The position numbers were made by a program, and so were the translations under genes. This document shows positions 8,880 to 17,678 of a stretch of DNA of 64,000 bases, piece after piece (the first letter of the stretch is position 1; each line of letters starts with the position of its first letter). Source of the stretch: CAZYFH01 sp965249175 (GTDB taxonomy: Bacteria > Acidobacteriota > Vicinamibacteria > Vicinamibacterales > UBA8438); contig OZ252227.1 of assembly GCA_965249175.1 (NCBI GenBank), forward strand, positions 1-64,000. Reading direction: 5' to 3'. The notes under the pieces were generated by a model. The model saw nothing but the letters and a program-made list of their open reading frames with translations, was not told where the DNA came from and did no database searches.

Positions 8880-10211
8880 CTAGTAGGATGTTTCATGTGG
8901 AATCCACATGTCGCGCCCGGAGATCGCCCGTGCCGCCTGGCGGCCGGAGATCGCCGTGCCCTCGATGCAGCCCACGTTGAGTCCCTGGTCGATCCAATCC
9001 CCGGCGACGTAAAGGTTGTTGAAGTCCGTCACGTCGGTCTTCATGCGAAACCGGCTGCTGCCGACGAGGCTCTGCACATAGCGCTCCGACGGATCAATGT
9101 TGGAGCGCACGAACTGGTACCCGAACCGTGCTGGGCCACGGGCGTGAGTCGGCGCGACGAGAAGGTCCCAGCGCATGCCGTTGCCCTGGCCGGCGTCGGC
9201 GACCGCCTTCGGCCAGAAAGGCGAGATCTGGTGTTCCAGGAACGTCAGGGAGGTCTGTCGGACGACCTCGAGCCGCTGTCCCGGAAACTCGCGCGTTTCG
9301 GGCGGCGGGGCGACGGCCGGGCCCACGAGATTTCCGCAGAGATACGCGAGACTCCCCACGGTTCCCGGCGGCCAGTCCTCTCGGTCGATCACCTGGGAGG
9401 TGTCGGCCCAGTTCTCCATGGAGGTCGCCGCATAGGAGCCCACGACCGGGCTTGGAAGCGTCCAGCCAAGACTCACCAAATCCGGGTGGAACCAGAGCTG
9501 CAGCGCCTGGGTTTCCGTGGTGCCGAGCCCGCCCACCATCCGCCGCCAGCGCGCACTCGTGTCCATCAGGTCTCGGCACAGGTAGGGGTGCGCACCGGTG
9601 GGGATCGCCATGATCACCTTGTCGAAGTCGACACCGGCACGCAGGGTCTTCTCGGGACCGCTCGGCTTCCACGCTGTCCAGAAGGACTCGAGGTTGTCAC
9701 CCGAATCCCGCAGCGCCGCGCCCTCCACGAGCTGCTCGAACAGAGGGCGATCGGGCCAGCATGGCAACCCCTTCACGTCGAAGAGCGGGTTGTAGGGCGC
9801 GCCGTCCGTCACGTGAACCTGCGGCATGACGGTGACGCGCTGGACCGCGTCGGTGCCGTCCGCGTAGAGGCCGGTCACCTGGTGGAAGAATGCGAACTTC
9901 ACACCGCGACGCCGCAAGACTTCGTACAGCGGGGCGAAGACGACGTCGCCCATCCCGGCGTTCATTTTCCACATCAGCGCGCCTCGGTACTGCATCGCGA
10001 CGAGCACGAGGTTGAGTTGCGTCCCGGCTTCGACGTTGCCCGGCGCGGTCGAGTTGCCGCCCGGATACGCGAAGATCAGGTTGTAGAAAGCGCGCATCAA
10101 CGCAGAGTCCAAGAGAAACGGCTTGGCTCCGTGCTGGCCCAGCCACTCCCGGTAGTCCAGGTGGTTGATCGTGGGCTCTTCCGGCTTTTGGGTGGCGGAC
10201 GACGCCATCGA
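8880..10211 (-). pseudogene. FAD oxidoreductase, C-terminal part (split by ISL3)
   Basis: This is the 3' portion of a paralog of the gene at 5714, with matching motifs YREWLGQHG, MNAGMGDVVFAP, DVKGLPCWP and the C-terminal FAD segment NLYVAGDWIDQGLN. Its N-terminal half lies beyond the insertion element at 10212-11489. The reading frame becomes meaningful just inside the element boundary, around MASSATQKPEE. As it stands the protein lacks the Rossmann domain and cannot bind FAD. Same operon and orientation as the decarboxylase-like gene and the first oxidoreductase. Confidence 0.8.
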
Positions 10212-11489
10212 GGGTGGGCGTGAGTAGATGTAGCATCCCGGCATGCAGGACCGTGACTTGTATGCCCAGCTTCTCGGACTCGAACCACCATGGGAAGTCG
10301 TCGAGGTGGACATCTCGATGCAAGACCACTCGGTGCAGGTGTTTGTGGCCCTCAGGCCGGATGCATCGACGCCGTGCCCGGAGTGTAGTGAGCCCTGCCC
10401 GCGCCACGACACCCGGACGCGGTCGTGGCGACACCTTGACACGATGCAATACAAGACCATGCTCGTGGGGGAGATTCCTCGAATCGAATGTCCGTCGCAT
10501 GGGATCAGACAGCTGAAGGTGCCCTGGGCGGCCCCCCGGTCTCGCTTCACCGCCCTCTTCGAGTGTCTGGTCATCGAATGGCTGCAGCACGCCAGTATAA
10601 AAGCCGTCGCCGAGCTGCTCGCCCTGAGCTGGGACCAGGTGGCGGGCATCATGGAGCGCGCGGTGGCCCGCGGTCTCGCCCGCCGTCAGCTCTCGGTGCC
10701 CAAGGTCGTGGGCGTTGATGAGACCTCGTTCCAGCAGCGGCATGAGTACGTGACGGTTGTGTGTGATCCCGGGCGGGCGGCGGTCCTGTTCGTCTCGGAC
10801 GGCCGCTCGGCGGAGTCGCTCAGCGGCTTCTTCGACCCGCTCACCGCCTCGGAACGGGCCCGCATCGAGGCGGTCGCGATGGACATGTCGGGCGCCTACC
10901 TGAGCGCGGTCACCCGGGCGTTGGGGCCGGCCGCGCACGAGCGGATTGTCTTCGACAAGTACCACCTCGCCAGCCTGTTGGGCGATGCGGTGAACAAGGT
11001 CCGGCGTGAAGAGCACAAAACGCTGCTAGAGCAACACGACGAGCGCCTCAAGGGCACGCGGCATCTCTTCCTCATGAATCCCTGGAACATGTCGCGGGCG
11101 CAGACGGCCGAGCTGACGCAGCTCAAGTCCAGCAACCTCAAGGTCGCCCGAGCCTGGGCCATCAAGGAAACGTTTATGGACGCCTTCGCGTTTCGCCAAC
11201 CCAAACGGGCGGAGCGGGCGTTGAAGGAGGTACTCGCCTGGATGGCACGCTCGCGCCTGGCACCCATGATCCGCGCCGCACGGACCGTCCGACGACATTT
11301 CGACGGGGTCATCAACGCCATCATCAGCGGCATCACGAACGCGACCGCCGAGGCCATCAACTCACGCATCCAGTGGATCAAGAAACAGGCCGCGGGCTTT
11401 CGCAGCCGGGAGCGGTTCCGCCAGGCCATCTACTTCCACCTCGGACGCCTGGACCTGTACCCGGATGAAGCACATACTCTTGCCCACCC
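10212..11489 (+). mobile_element. ISL3-family insertion sequence (type a)
   Basis: About 1278 bp bounded by imperfect inverted repeats that start GGGTGGGC and share the inner CATCC. It carries one transposase and interrupts the second FAD oxidoreductase gene. No 8-bp target duplication is visible (flanks GCCATCGA and GAATTCCT), unlike the other ISL3 copies here, so a flanking rearrangement or small deletion is likely. Confidence 0.8.
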
Positions 11490-11499
11490 GAATTCCTGA
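10243..11499 (+). CDS. ISL3-family transposase (type a)
   Basis: 418 residues. The N-terminal zinc-finger-like CPECSEPCPRH and the DDE core motifs VVGVDETSFQ, AVAMDMSGAYL and TNATAEAINSRIQWIK are characteristic of the ISL3 family (DDE_Tnp_ISL3). The stop codon lies about 10 bases beyond the right inverted repeat, in host DNA, so the last few residues are supplied by the target. Otherwise intact. It is distinct in sequence from the transposase at 16236. Confidence 0.9.
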   Translation: MQDRDLYAQLLGLEPPWEVVEVDISMQDHSVQVFVALRPDASTPCPECSEPCPRHDTRTRSWRHLDTMQYKTMLVGEIPRIECPSHGIRQLKVPWAAPRSRFTALFECLVIEWLQHASIKAVAELLALSWDQVAGIMERAVARGLARRQLSVPKVVGVDETSFQQRHEYVTVVCDPGRAAVLFVSDGRSAESLSGFFDPLTASERARIEAVAMDMSGAYLSAVTRALGPAAHERIVFDKYHLASLLGDAVNKVRREEHKTLLEQHDERLKGTRHLFLMNPWNMSRAQTAELTQLKSSNLKVARAWAIKETFMDAFAFRQPKRAERALKEVLAWMARSRLAPMIRAARTVRRHFDGVINAIISGITNATAEAINSRIQWIKKQAAGFRSRERFRQAIYFHLGRLDLYPDEAHTLAHPNS

Positions 11500-12343
11500 A
11501 GCGCCTGATCGTGGAGGTCGGCCGGAAGAGCAGCCCGTCTCCCAGAATGCCCCGCGTGTTCGCGATGAAGTAATCGACCAGGATCCGGAGGTGGCGGAGC
11601 GTGTGGTCCCAGTTAGGGTTTGCTTCCTGCTCACCCTCGAGCCAGTCGGAAACGATTGCGAGCAGGCCGCGTAGATGGTGATGGTCCCCGGCGTGATGGC
11701 CGTTGGGATCGAGATCGAGCGATTCCGCCAACCGGTGGGCCACGTGTGCCACGCGCCGCCCCAGGTTGGGATGGGCAGTGGCATCGCCGTGATCCGCTTC
11801 GAGGGCCGCCCACCAGTGGGGAAGGACCGTGTGGTGGTGGTCCGCGTGATCCGGAAGATGGTCTCGGATCCAGCCGAGCATTCTCAGAAAAAGCTGCCAC
11901 ATCGTCGGATGCTCGCGCTTCTGGGCGAGAAAGCCGGGCACACCGCTCTTGCGCGGAGCCTCGACCGGCCACGGAAACCACTGTCCCTCGATCTGCTCCA
12001 TCAGGACGACGAGATCGTGCCGCTCGAAGGCCAGCTCCCACGTCGCGAGCGGCGCCCCGGGTTCACGGTCTAGCTCCTCGTAGCATCGCTGCATGATGTC
12101 GAAGGCGTTCTCGTAGAAACCGAAAAAGGCGTGGATCCCGTGTTCCTCGATACGGTCGTGGATCTCCTGATTCCGACCACTGGCGCCCTTGCCGCCAAGC
12201 CGCCAACCCAGCTGGTAGACCGTGATGTCGTAGTCCTGGGGCGTTGCGGGATCGGACAGTTCAAAGGCCGCCGACAATCCACCGAAGCCTCCGCCCAGGA
12301 TGGCGATCTTTTCACAGGCTCGACTGGTGTTCATTGCAGGCAC
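11490..12343 (-). pseudogene. FAD oxidoreductase, N-terminal part (split by ISL3)
   Basis: This is the 5' portion of the gene whose 3' part is at 8880-10211. It begins with the Rossmann motif ILGGGFGGLSAAFEL and RLGGKGASGRN and continues in parallel with the intact paralog until about GDGLLFRPTSTI, after which the frame runs into the ISL3 element. The start could be this ATG or one three codons later (MNTSRA). It would be the first gene of the operon. Joining the halves directly across the element does not restore one frame, so excision alone might not repair it. Confidence 0.8.
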
Positions 12344-12687
12344 CCCCTGAGCACCCGTGGATGACGGCTATCGATTCCAGCGAGGTATCATCGCATACGC
12401 CATCTGGCTGTAACTCGCTCAGGAACCCTGGGTAGAGGTTTAGCGCCTACAACGGTTTAGCAATGCGCTGCGAACGGTCCCCAGGATCCACGATGGGTTA
12501 CCAGCCTCGACGAGGGACCACCGCGATGCTCCGTACTGCGACGGAGAATGCGAAGGCTGCTCAGTCGATGATGGCGAGCGGGTCCACTGGTTGTCCTTGC
12601 TGCACGTCGTCCGCCTAGGAGCCCGTGGTGAAGGCCACGTCCGGGTTCACACCGAGAAAATGGCGGTGAGGCAGGAAGTGAATCCGT
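12344..12687. other. Intergenic region upstream of the oxidoreductase operon
   Basis: About 340 bases between the operon start and the ankyrin gene's stop. Apart from the solo IS end at 12615-12633, I see no gene or clear hairpin. Any promoter for the minus-strand oxidoreductase operon should lie here, but none is obvious. Confidence 0.4.
12615..12633. repeat. Solo terminal repeat related to the IS1182/IS5-like element
   Basis: CTAGGAGCCCGTGGTGAA matches the terminal repeat of the three full copies with a single mismatch (the fifth base is G instead of C). No transposase is attached. It is probably the relic of a deleted copy or the end of a related element. Confidence 0.55.
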
Positions 12688-14121
12688 TCAGCGATGACAG
12701 CGAGCTGGATATCTCAGCTCCCGATACCCCGGCGAGCCGGGAGCTAGGGGTGAGGTGGCGCCCAGATCGAGCAGTGCCACCTCTAGCTTTGGAAAACGCC
12801 GCCCCAGATTCCCGTAGAACACGCCTTGCGCGATGGTCAGCGGTGTCCACCCGCACTCGTTCACGCGACCAAGCTCCGCGCCCTGCTCAAGCAGAAACAA
12901 CGTCAGCTCCTTCGAGCCGCGCATGACAGACCCATGGAGTGCGCTGTCGCCGTGACCATCAACAGTCGTCGCCACATCCCCAAGTTGGATCATCAACTTC
13001 ACAGCTTCCAGCGCCTCTTCGTTACTCCCAGCGCTCTCATTCGGCCACACCCCGACACCGGCAGCAACTAACAACGCCGTCGTGCCATCCTCGTTCGTCA
13101 ACAGAGGGTCCGCACCAAGGTCAAGAAGAAGGTGCATCAATTCAAGATCGACGACCTTCGCGGCGAGAAGAAACGGCGTCGCGCCGGTGCGGTTCAGGAT
13201 ATTGCGGTACCCGTCCCGCGGTTCCTGCGATTGCCGCGCATTGATGTCCGCCCCGTGTGCGACCAGCGCCTCAACTAGCTGGAGATCCGTCACCCGTCCG
13301 CTCTGCCGCGGGGATGGATTATGTTGGTTCTTGTTCGTATTCGGTCGCCGTGTCCACACGAGCTGGTGGAGCGCCGTCCACCCCTGTTCAGCGGCATTCG
13401 GATCGGCACCACGTTCCAACAGGTGAAATGCCAAATCATAGTGCGCATTAATCACGGCCACCACCAGCGGACCGGTACCATCCGGAAGCGTCTGGTGAAT
13501 ATCTGCCCCTGCAACCAGCAACGCGTCCACGGTGTCGATATGCCCGAGCCGCGCCGCAAACATGAGCGGTGTAAACCCGGCATCCGAGCGACTATCCACG
13601 TCAGCCCCGCCGGCGACCAGCGGCGCCACGACGCTGGCGTGACGCTCAGCGGCCGCCCACATCAACGCGGTCTGTCCCATCCAACTCTCTCGAGCCAACG
13701 GGTCGGCACCATGTTCCAACAAAGACACCACACCGTCGACGACGCCGGTGCGCGCGGCGACCATCAATGGCGTCTCGCCAGTGGGCGAGGCGAGATTGGG
13801 GTCGGCGCCTGACTCCAACAGCAGTTGGACAGCCGCGGCATGGCCGCCGGTACAGGCGAGGGCCAGGGGCGTGACACCGAGACGATTCGTCGTGTTTGGA
13901 TCGACGCCTTGATCGAGCTCCCGCTGAAGCGATTCGACATCTCCCTCATGCGCCGCCTGGTGTAATGCCGTATCACCGTGGACGCTATCTGAGACTCCAG
14001 ATTGCGCGCTCGCATAGTCAGGGACACCCCACACACAGGCAACCGTCAGGACCGTAGCCACAGCGGACTTCAGGCCAGCTGTCCAGCCACAAGACAATCG
14101 CACGCCGCACTGATCAGTCAC
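12688..14121 (-). CDS. Exported ankyrin-repeat protein
   Basis: 477 residues with a hydrophobic N-terminal signal (VATVLTVACVWGV, cleavage probably near ASA-QS). About ten ankyrin repeats follow, seen as recurring GxTPLxxAA and LLxxGADPN units (GDTALHQAAHEG, GVTPLALACTGG, GETPLMVAART, and so on). It is expected to act as a protein-binding scaffold outside the cytoplasm. It lies 27 bases downstream of the DUF1552 gene on the same strand. The trio DUF1592-DUF1552-ankyrin suggests a shared, still uncharacterised function linked to periplasmic cytochromes. The stop is close to the solo IS repeat. Confidence 0.8.
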   Translation of the reverse strand: MTDQCGVRLSCGWTAGLKSAVATVLTVACVWGVPDYASAQSGVSDSVHGDTALHQAAHEGDVESLQRELDQGVDPNTTNRLGVTPLALACTGGHAAAVQLLLESGADPNLASPTGETPLMVAARTGVVDGVVSLLEHGADPLARESWMGQTALMWAAAERHASVVAPLVAGGADVDSRSDAGFTPLMFAARLGHIDTVDALLVAGADIHQTLPDGTGPLVVAVINAHYDLAFHLLERGADPNAAEQGWTALHQLVWTRRPNTNKNQHNPSPRQSGRVTDLQLVEALVAHGADINARQSQEPRDGYRNILNRTGATPFLLAAKVVDLELMHLLLDLGADPLLTNEDGTTALLVAAGVGVWPNESAGSNEEALEAVKLMIQLGDVATTVDGHGDSALHGSVMRGSKELTLFLLEQGAELGRVNECGWTPLTIAQGVFYGNLGRRFPKLEVALLDLGATSPLAPGSPGYRELRYPARCHR

Positions 14122-14148
14122 TCGTTCGCGCTCAGTCTTGACGTTGAT

Positions 14149-15501
14149 CTAGACGTCTGCCAGGGGTGCCAGTTCCACAAGCCGTCCGGTGCTGTCACCC
14201 AACCCGTCATCAAGTCGAACGCCCGCTTTGTCGAGCTGACTCACGAGCAGATTCGTCATGGGCGTATCACGCGGGTATCGGAGGTGACGTCCGCCTTTGA
14301 GCTGCCCCGCACTCCCACCAACCAGCAACAACGGAAGGTCGAAGTGCGAATGCTTATTGCTATCGCTTAACGCCGCCCCATACATAAGTAACGAATGATC
14401 GAGGAGCGACCCATCCCCATCTGGAGTATTTGCGAGCTCATCAAGAAAGTGTGCGAACAGAGACACGTGGTACGTGTTGATTCGGGCCATCCGCGCAAGT
14501 CTGTCGGGGTCGTCTCGATGATGGGACAATTCATGGTGTGAGTCAGGAATCCCGATCTCCGGATAGGCGCGCCCATTGAGCTCACGCCCCAGCATGAAGG
14601 TGAACACTCGAGTCATATCAACCTGATACGCCAAGGCCATCAGGTCGAACATCAGCTCGACGTGCTCCTGATAGGACTCCGGAATGCCGACCGGACGCTC
14701 CAGTTCAGGTAACTCCGTATCGTTCTGCTCTGAGAGTTGAAGACGACGTTCAACCGCACGAACCGCATCAAGGTACTGGGTCACACGAGCCCGGTCATTC
14801 GAACCGACGTCACGCTGCAACCGCGCCAAGTCACTCGTGATGGCATCGAGAATGCTGCGATCTTTGCCAAATTCCGATTGCCGATTTGCCGTAGAACCAC
14901 CTTCGCCAAAGAGTCGCTCGAACACGACGCGCGGATTGTTTTGCATTGGAAGCGGCGTCGTTGGATCCCGCCACGCAATCGTGTTCATGTAGACGCAGCT
15001 GTACCCGTTGTCGCAACCCCCGACAAGAAAGTCCTGATCAATCGCGAGCTCCAGCGAACTGAGCGGTGTGGTACGGCCCAGTTGCTCCGCAGCGATCTGA
15101 TCGGCGGTCATGCCGGCGCGGACATCCGGCCCTTCAGTTTCACGAGGGTGGACGCCGTTCAACCACGTGGCTGTCGCTCGTGTGTGCTCGCCGTTCCCAT
15201 CACCAAGCGCCTCAGCCTGGCCCTGGGCCAGCCCGCTGACCACGACCGTCTGCTCACGGTACGGTGCAAGCGGGCCCAGTATCGGTGATAACTCGAGCGA
15301 TTCCGCGGCAGCAGGCCTCCACGCGTCCATCGCCATACCGTTTGGAGCGTAGACCCAACCCAGGCGCCGGACCGGCTCAGCCGCCCGACCGGAAACACCA
15401 GACAACGCCGGCACCATCGCGTCGAGCATCGGCAACGCCAGCGCCGCACCTACACCACGCAACACGGTCCGACGGTCCAGGGTTTTCTTCGAAAGAATCA
15501 T
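14149..15501 (-). CDS. DUF1552 family protein with twin-arginine signal
   Basis: 450 residues. The N-terminus LDRRTVLRGVGAALALPML is a Tat-type signal, so the protein is exported folded. The body matches DUF1552 (VYAPNGMAMDAW, GEHTRATATWLNG, MTADQIAAEQLG, LLMYGAALSDSNKHSH). The function is unknown. The fold resembles the DUF1501/sulfatase-like alkaline phosphatase superfamily, from general knowledge. The ATG overlaps the upstream DUF1592 stop (ATGA), so the two are translationally coupled. In this type of bacterium the pair is almost always adjacent. Confidence 0.85.
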   Translation of the reverse strand: MILSKKTLDRRTVLRGVGAALALPMLDAMVPALSGVSGRAAEPVRRLGWVYAPNGMAMDAWRPAAAESLELSPILGPLAPYREQTVVVSGLAQGQAEALGDGNGEHTRATATWLNGVHPRETEGPDVRAGMTADQIAAEQLGRTTPLSSLELAIDQDFLVGGCDNGYSCVYMNTIAWRDPTTPLPMQNNPRVVFERLFGEGGSTANRQSEFGKDRSILDAITSDLARLQRDVGSNDRARVTQYLDAVRAVERRLQLSEQNDTELPELERPVGIPESYQEHVELMFDLMALAYQVDMTRVFTFMLGRELNGRAYPEIGIPDSHHELSHHRDDPDRLARMARINTYHVSLFAHFLDELANTPDGDGSLLDHSLLMYGAALSDSNKHSHFDLPLLLVGGSAGQLKGGRHLRYPRDTPMTNLLVSQLDKAGVRLDDGLGDSTGRLVELAPLADV

Positions 15502-16229
15502 GACTCCGTTCTCCTCATTCTGAACGGTGGGCTTTTGACGATACCCAGAATGATCGTGGAGAAACGATAATCTTCTTCTGCCGCTTCTCGCACAATGCCC
15601 CGCACGGTTGGCGCATCGTAGTACTCCAGTCCCCTGCCGAGGGCATAGGTCATGAGCTTTTCTGTCAGGGTACCGACAACACGCTCGGGACGCGAAGCCA
15701 ACGCATCCCGTAGGCCAGATGCTCCGTCGAATTGCGTGCCATCCGGCAACTCGCCCGTCGCATCGATCGGTGTATTTGCCGCCGTATGCGTTCGAAATCG
15801 CCCTACCGCGTCGAACTGTTCAAGGGCAAAACCTGGAGGATCCATCAGTTGGTGACAGCTCGCGCATACCGGATTCGCTCGATGGCGCTCCGTGGCCTCC
15901 CGCATCGATAACACCTTACCCGCGCCAGTCGTTTCCTCCAATGACGGCACATCCGGCGGTGGCGACGCTGGGGGCGTGCCCAAAAGGTTCTCCAGTACCC
16001 ACTTTCCGCGCAAAACCGGAGACGTACGATTGGGATACGACGTCACCGCGAGAACACTGGCATGTCCGAGGAGGCCGCGCCGCGCATCATTCGGTAGCCG
16101 GTCGAGCGACACGCGACGGAAATGACTCCCATAGACATGTGGAATGTCGTAGTGCCGCGCCAACCGCTCGTTGACGAACGTGTAGTCCGCTGTCAATAAC
16201 TCCAGAACACTCTGGTCGCCACGAAAAAT
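15498..16229 (-). pseudogene. DUF1592/DUF1588 cytochrome-type protein, C-terminal part (split by ISL3)
   Basis: This is the 3' part of the gene begun at 17679-19396. It contains the region LTADYTFVNERLARHY, then TSPVLRGKWVLENLLG, and a CxxCH haem motif (CASCHQLMDPPGF, DUF1588 type) with the C-terminal DUF1585 segment. Codons resume exactly at the 8-bp target duplication next to the ISL3 element. Precise excision of the element plus one duplication would restore the full protein. Confidence 0.85.
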
Positions 16230-17678
16230 GGCTCTTCACCGATTTGAGTACAAGGGTTGAAGGCTCAAGAAGCGCGCCAGGTCGCGAGACGATCGAATCG
16301 GATGAGCCGTGGCCCACTTCAGTTTGAGCAAGAGCAGTTGTTCATTCTGCATACCGCGTGCGCGGCGGAGGACCGCCTTGATGGTCGTGTTGATCGATTC
16401 GACCACGCCGAAGCGAACAGGGTGGAAGCAGTAGGCAGCGATGCCCTCGAGATGACGAACGAGGAACGCGCCGAGGCGCTCCATCTCGGGGAGCCGTTGC
16501 CAGCGCAACGCGGTCACCCAGCCGATGAGGAAGTGCCCCACGCCCATCGGCGTCCGATACGTCCACAGGCGGTCGAGCTGTTCGCGCAGGAGACAGGCTT
16601 TGAACAGCCGGCGATTCGCGGCAAACAACGTCTGCAGTTCCCGGCGCTTCGAGCCGCGGACCGTCTTCCAGCGCCGGAGCAGCAACCAGCGTTTCCCGCG
16701 CCCATGGGCACGCATCACGGCCCCGGCGCGGAAGAACTCTTGGCGGCGGACCTCGTCGAGCGCGGCGCTCGCATGCTGGAGGACATGGAATTTGTCGAAC
16801 ACCACGTCGGCCTGCGGCAGCACCTGCGTGACCGCATTGAGATAGGGCCGGTGCATGTCGGTACACACCGCGTGAATCGCGCCCCGCTGATGCGGGTCGA
16901 GATCCTCCGTGAGCAAGGTCGTGGCGGTAGTCGTTGTGCGATCCTGACGCAAGCCCATGACCTCGCCGCGCACCACATCCGACAGGACAGTCCAGAAGCG
17001 CTGGCCCTTCCCGCGCTGCACCTCATCGAGGCCGATGTGCCGCGGTCGCCGTTTCCGGCGGGTGCGATCCCACTCGGTCAAGAAGGCCGTCTCGGCGCGC
17101 CGGGCTTTGCCCCAGCTGACGCGGTGCCGCACGGCGGCGTGGCTGGTCGGCATCGACTGGCAATCCAGGCCGATCTGCTGGCGCAAGCGGCGCGTGACCC
17201 GGGCCTTCGGGGTGGCAAATTCGATCCGCTCCGTGCGCACCCCGCAGTGGCGACAGATCACGCGTCGTTGCCGGTAGACCAACGTGACCGGATGCCGTGC
17301 CCAGGGCAGATCGTCCCACGTCCGCTCGCGCGCGGCGCGCACGCGGCCGGTGCGGCGTCCACAGCCGTTGCACACATAGCGCCGTATCCCGCGCCGCTCC
17401 AACTGCAACCGCAGGCGACTCTCCACCCCGTCGTCCTCCCGTTCGACGCGCACCACTCGGAAGCCCGACAAGCCCAAGATCCAGGTACAATCCCGTTGCG
17501 ATCCCACGTGTCCTCCCTTCTTGGTTGCACATCAAGAGAGAACAACACCGGGTGGTCCGGTGCAAGTGGGATCGCGTTCTTTCGTCCAGGCCGTCGAGCA
17601 GGCCGCCCACCTCAATTGCGGCCCGCGCAGGCGGCCGGGTATCACCTCAGATCGCTGTACTCAAATCGACGAAGAGCC
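16230..17678 (-). mobile_element. ISL3-family insertion sequence (type b), copy A
   Basis: 1449 bp with inverted repeats beginning GGCTCTTC and containing CGATTTGAGTACA. It is flanked by a perfect 8-bp target duplication CGAAAAAT (16222-16229 and 17679-17686). Near-identical copies lie at 38733 and 56707. The A-rich target and intact duplication indicate a recent insertion into the DUF1592 gene. Confidence 0.95.
16236..17507 (-). CDS. ISL3-family transposase (type b), copy A
   Basis: 423 residues. Two N-terminal zinc-finger pairs (CNGCGRR and CRHCGVRT) are followed by DDE motifs HIGLDEVQRG, AVCTDMHRPYLNAV and VVESINTTIKAVLRRARG, all typical of ISL3 transposases. Intact and identical to copy C; copy B differs by a nonsense codon. 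Confidence 0.92.
   Translation of the reverse strand: MGSQRDCTWILGLSGFRVVRVEREDDGVESRLRLQLERRGIRRYVCNGCGRRTGRVRAARERTWDDLPWARHPVTLVYRQRRVICRHCGVRTERIEFATPKARVTRRLRQQIGLDCQSMPTSHAAVRHRVSWGKARRAETAFLTEWDRTRRKRRPRHIGLDEVQRGKGQRFWTVLSDVVRGEVMGLRQDRTTTTATTLLTEDLDPHQRGAIHAVCTDMHRPYLNAVTQVLPQADVVFDKFHVLQHASAALDEVRRQEFFRAGAVMRAHGRGKRWLLLRRWKTVRGSKRRELQTLFAANRRLFKACLLREQLDRLWTYRTPMGVGHFLIGWVTALRWQRLPEMERLGAFLVRHLEGIAAYCFHPVRFGVVESINTTIKAVLRRARGMQNEQLLLLKLKWATAHPIRSSRDLARFLSLQPLYSNR

Noticed and set aside
8322..10223. 633-codon plus-strand frame opposite the FAD oxidoreductase operon
   Set aside because: No recognisable domain and skewed Arg/His/Asp composition; the minus strand carries clear conserved motifs.
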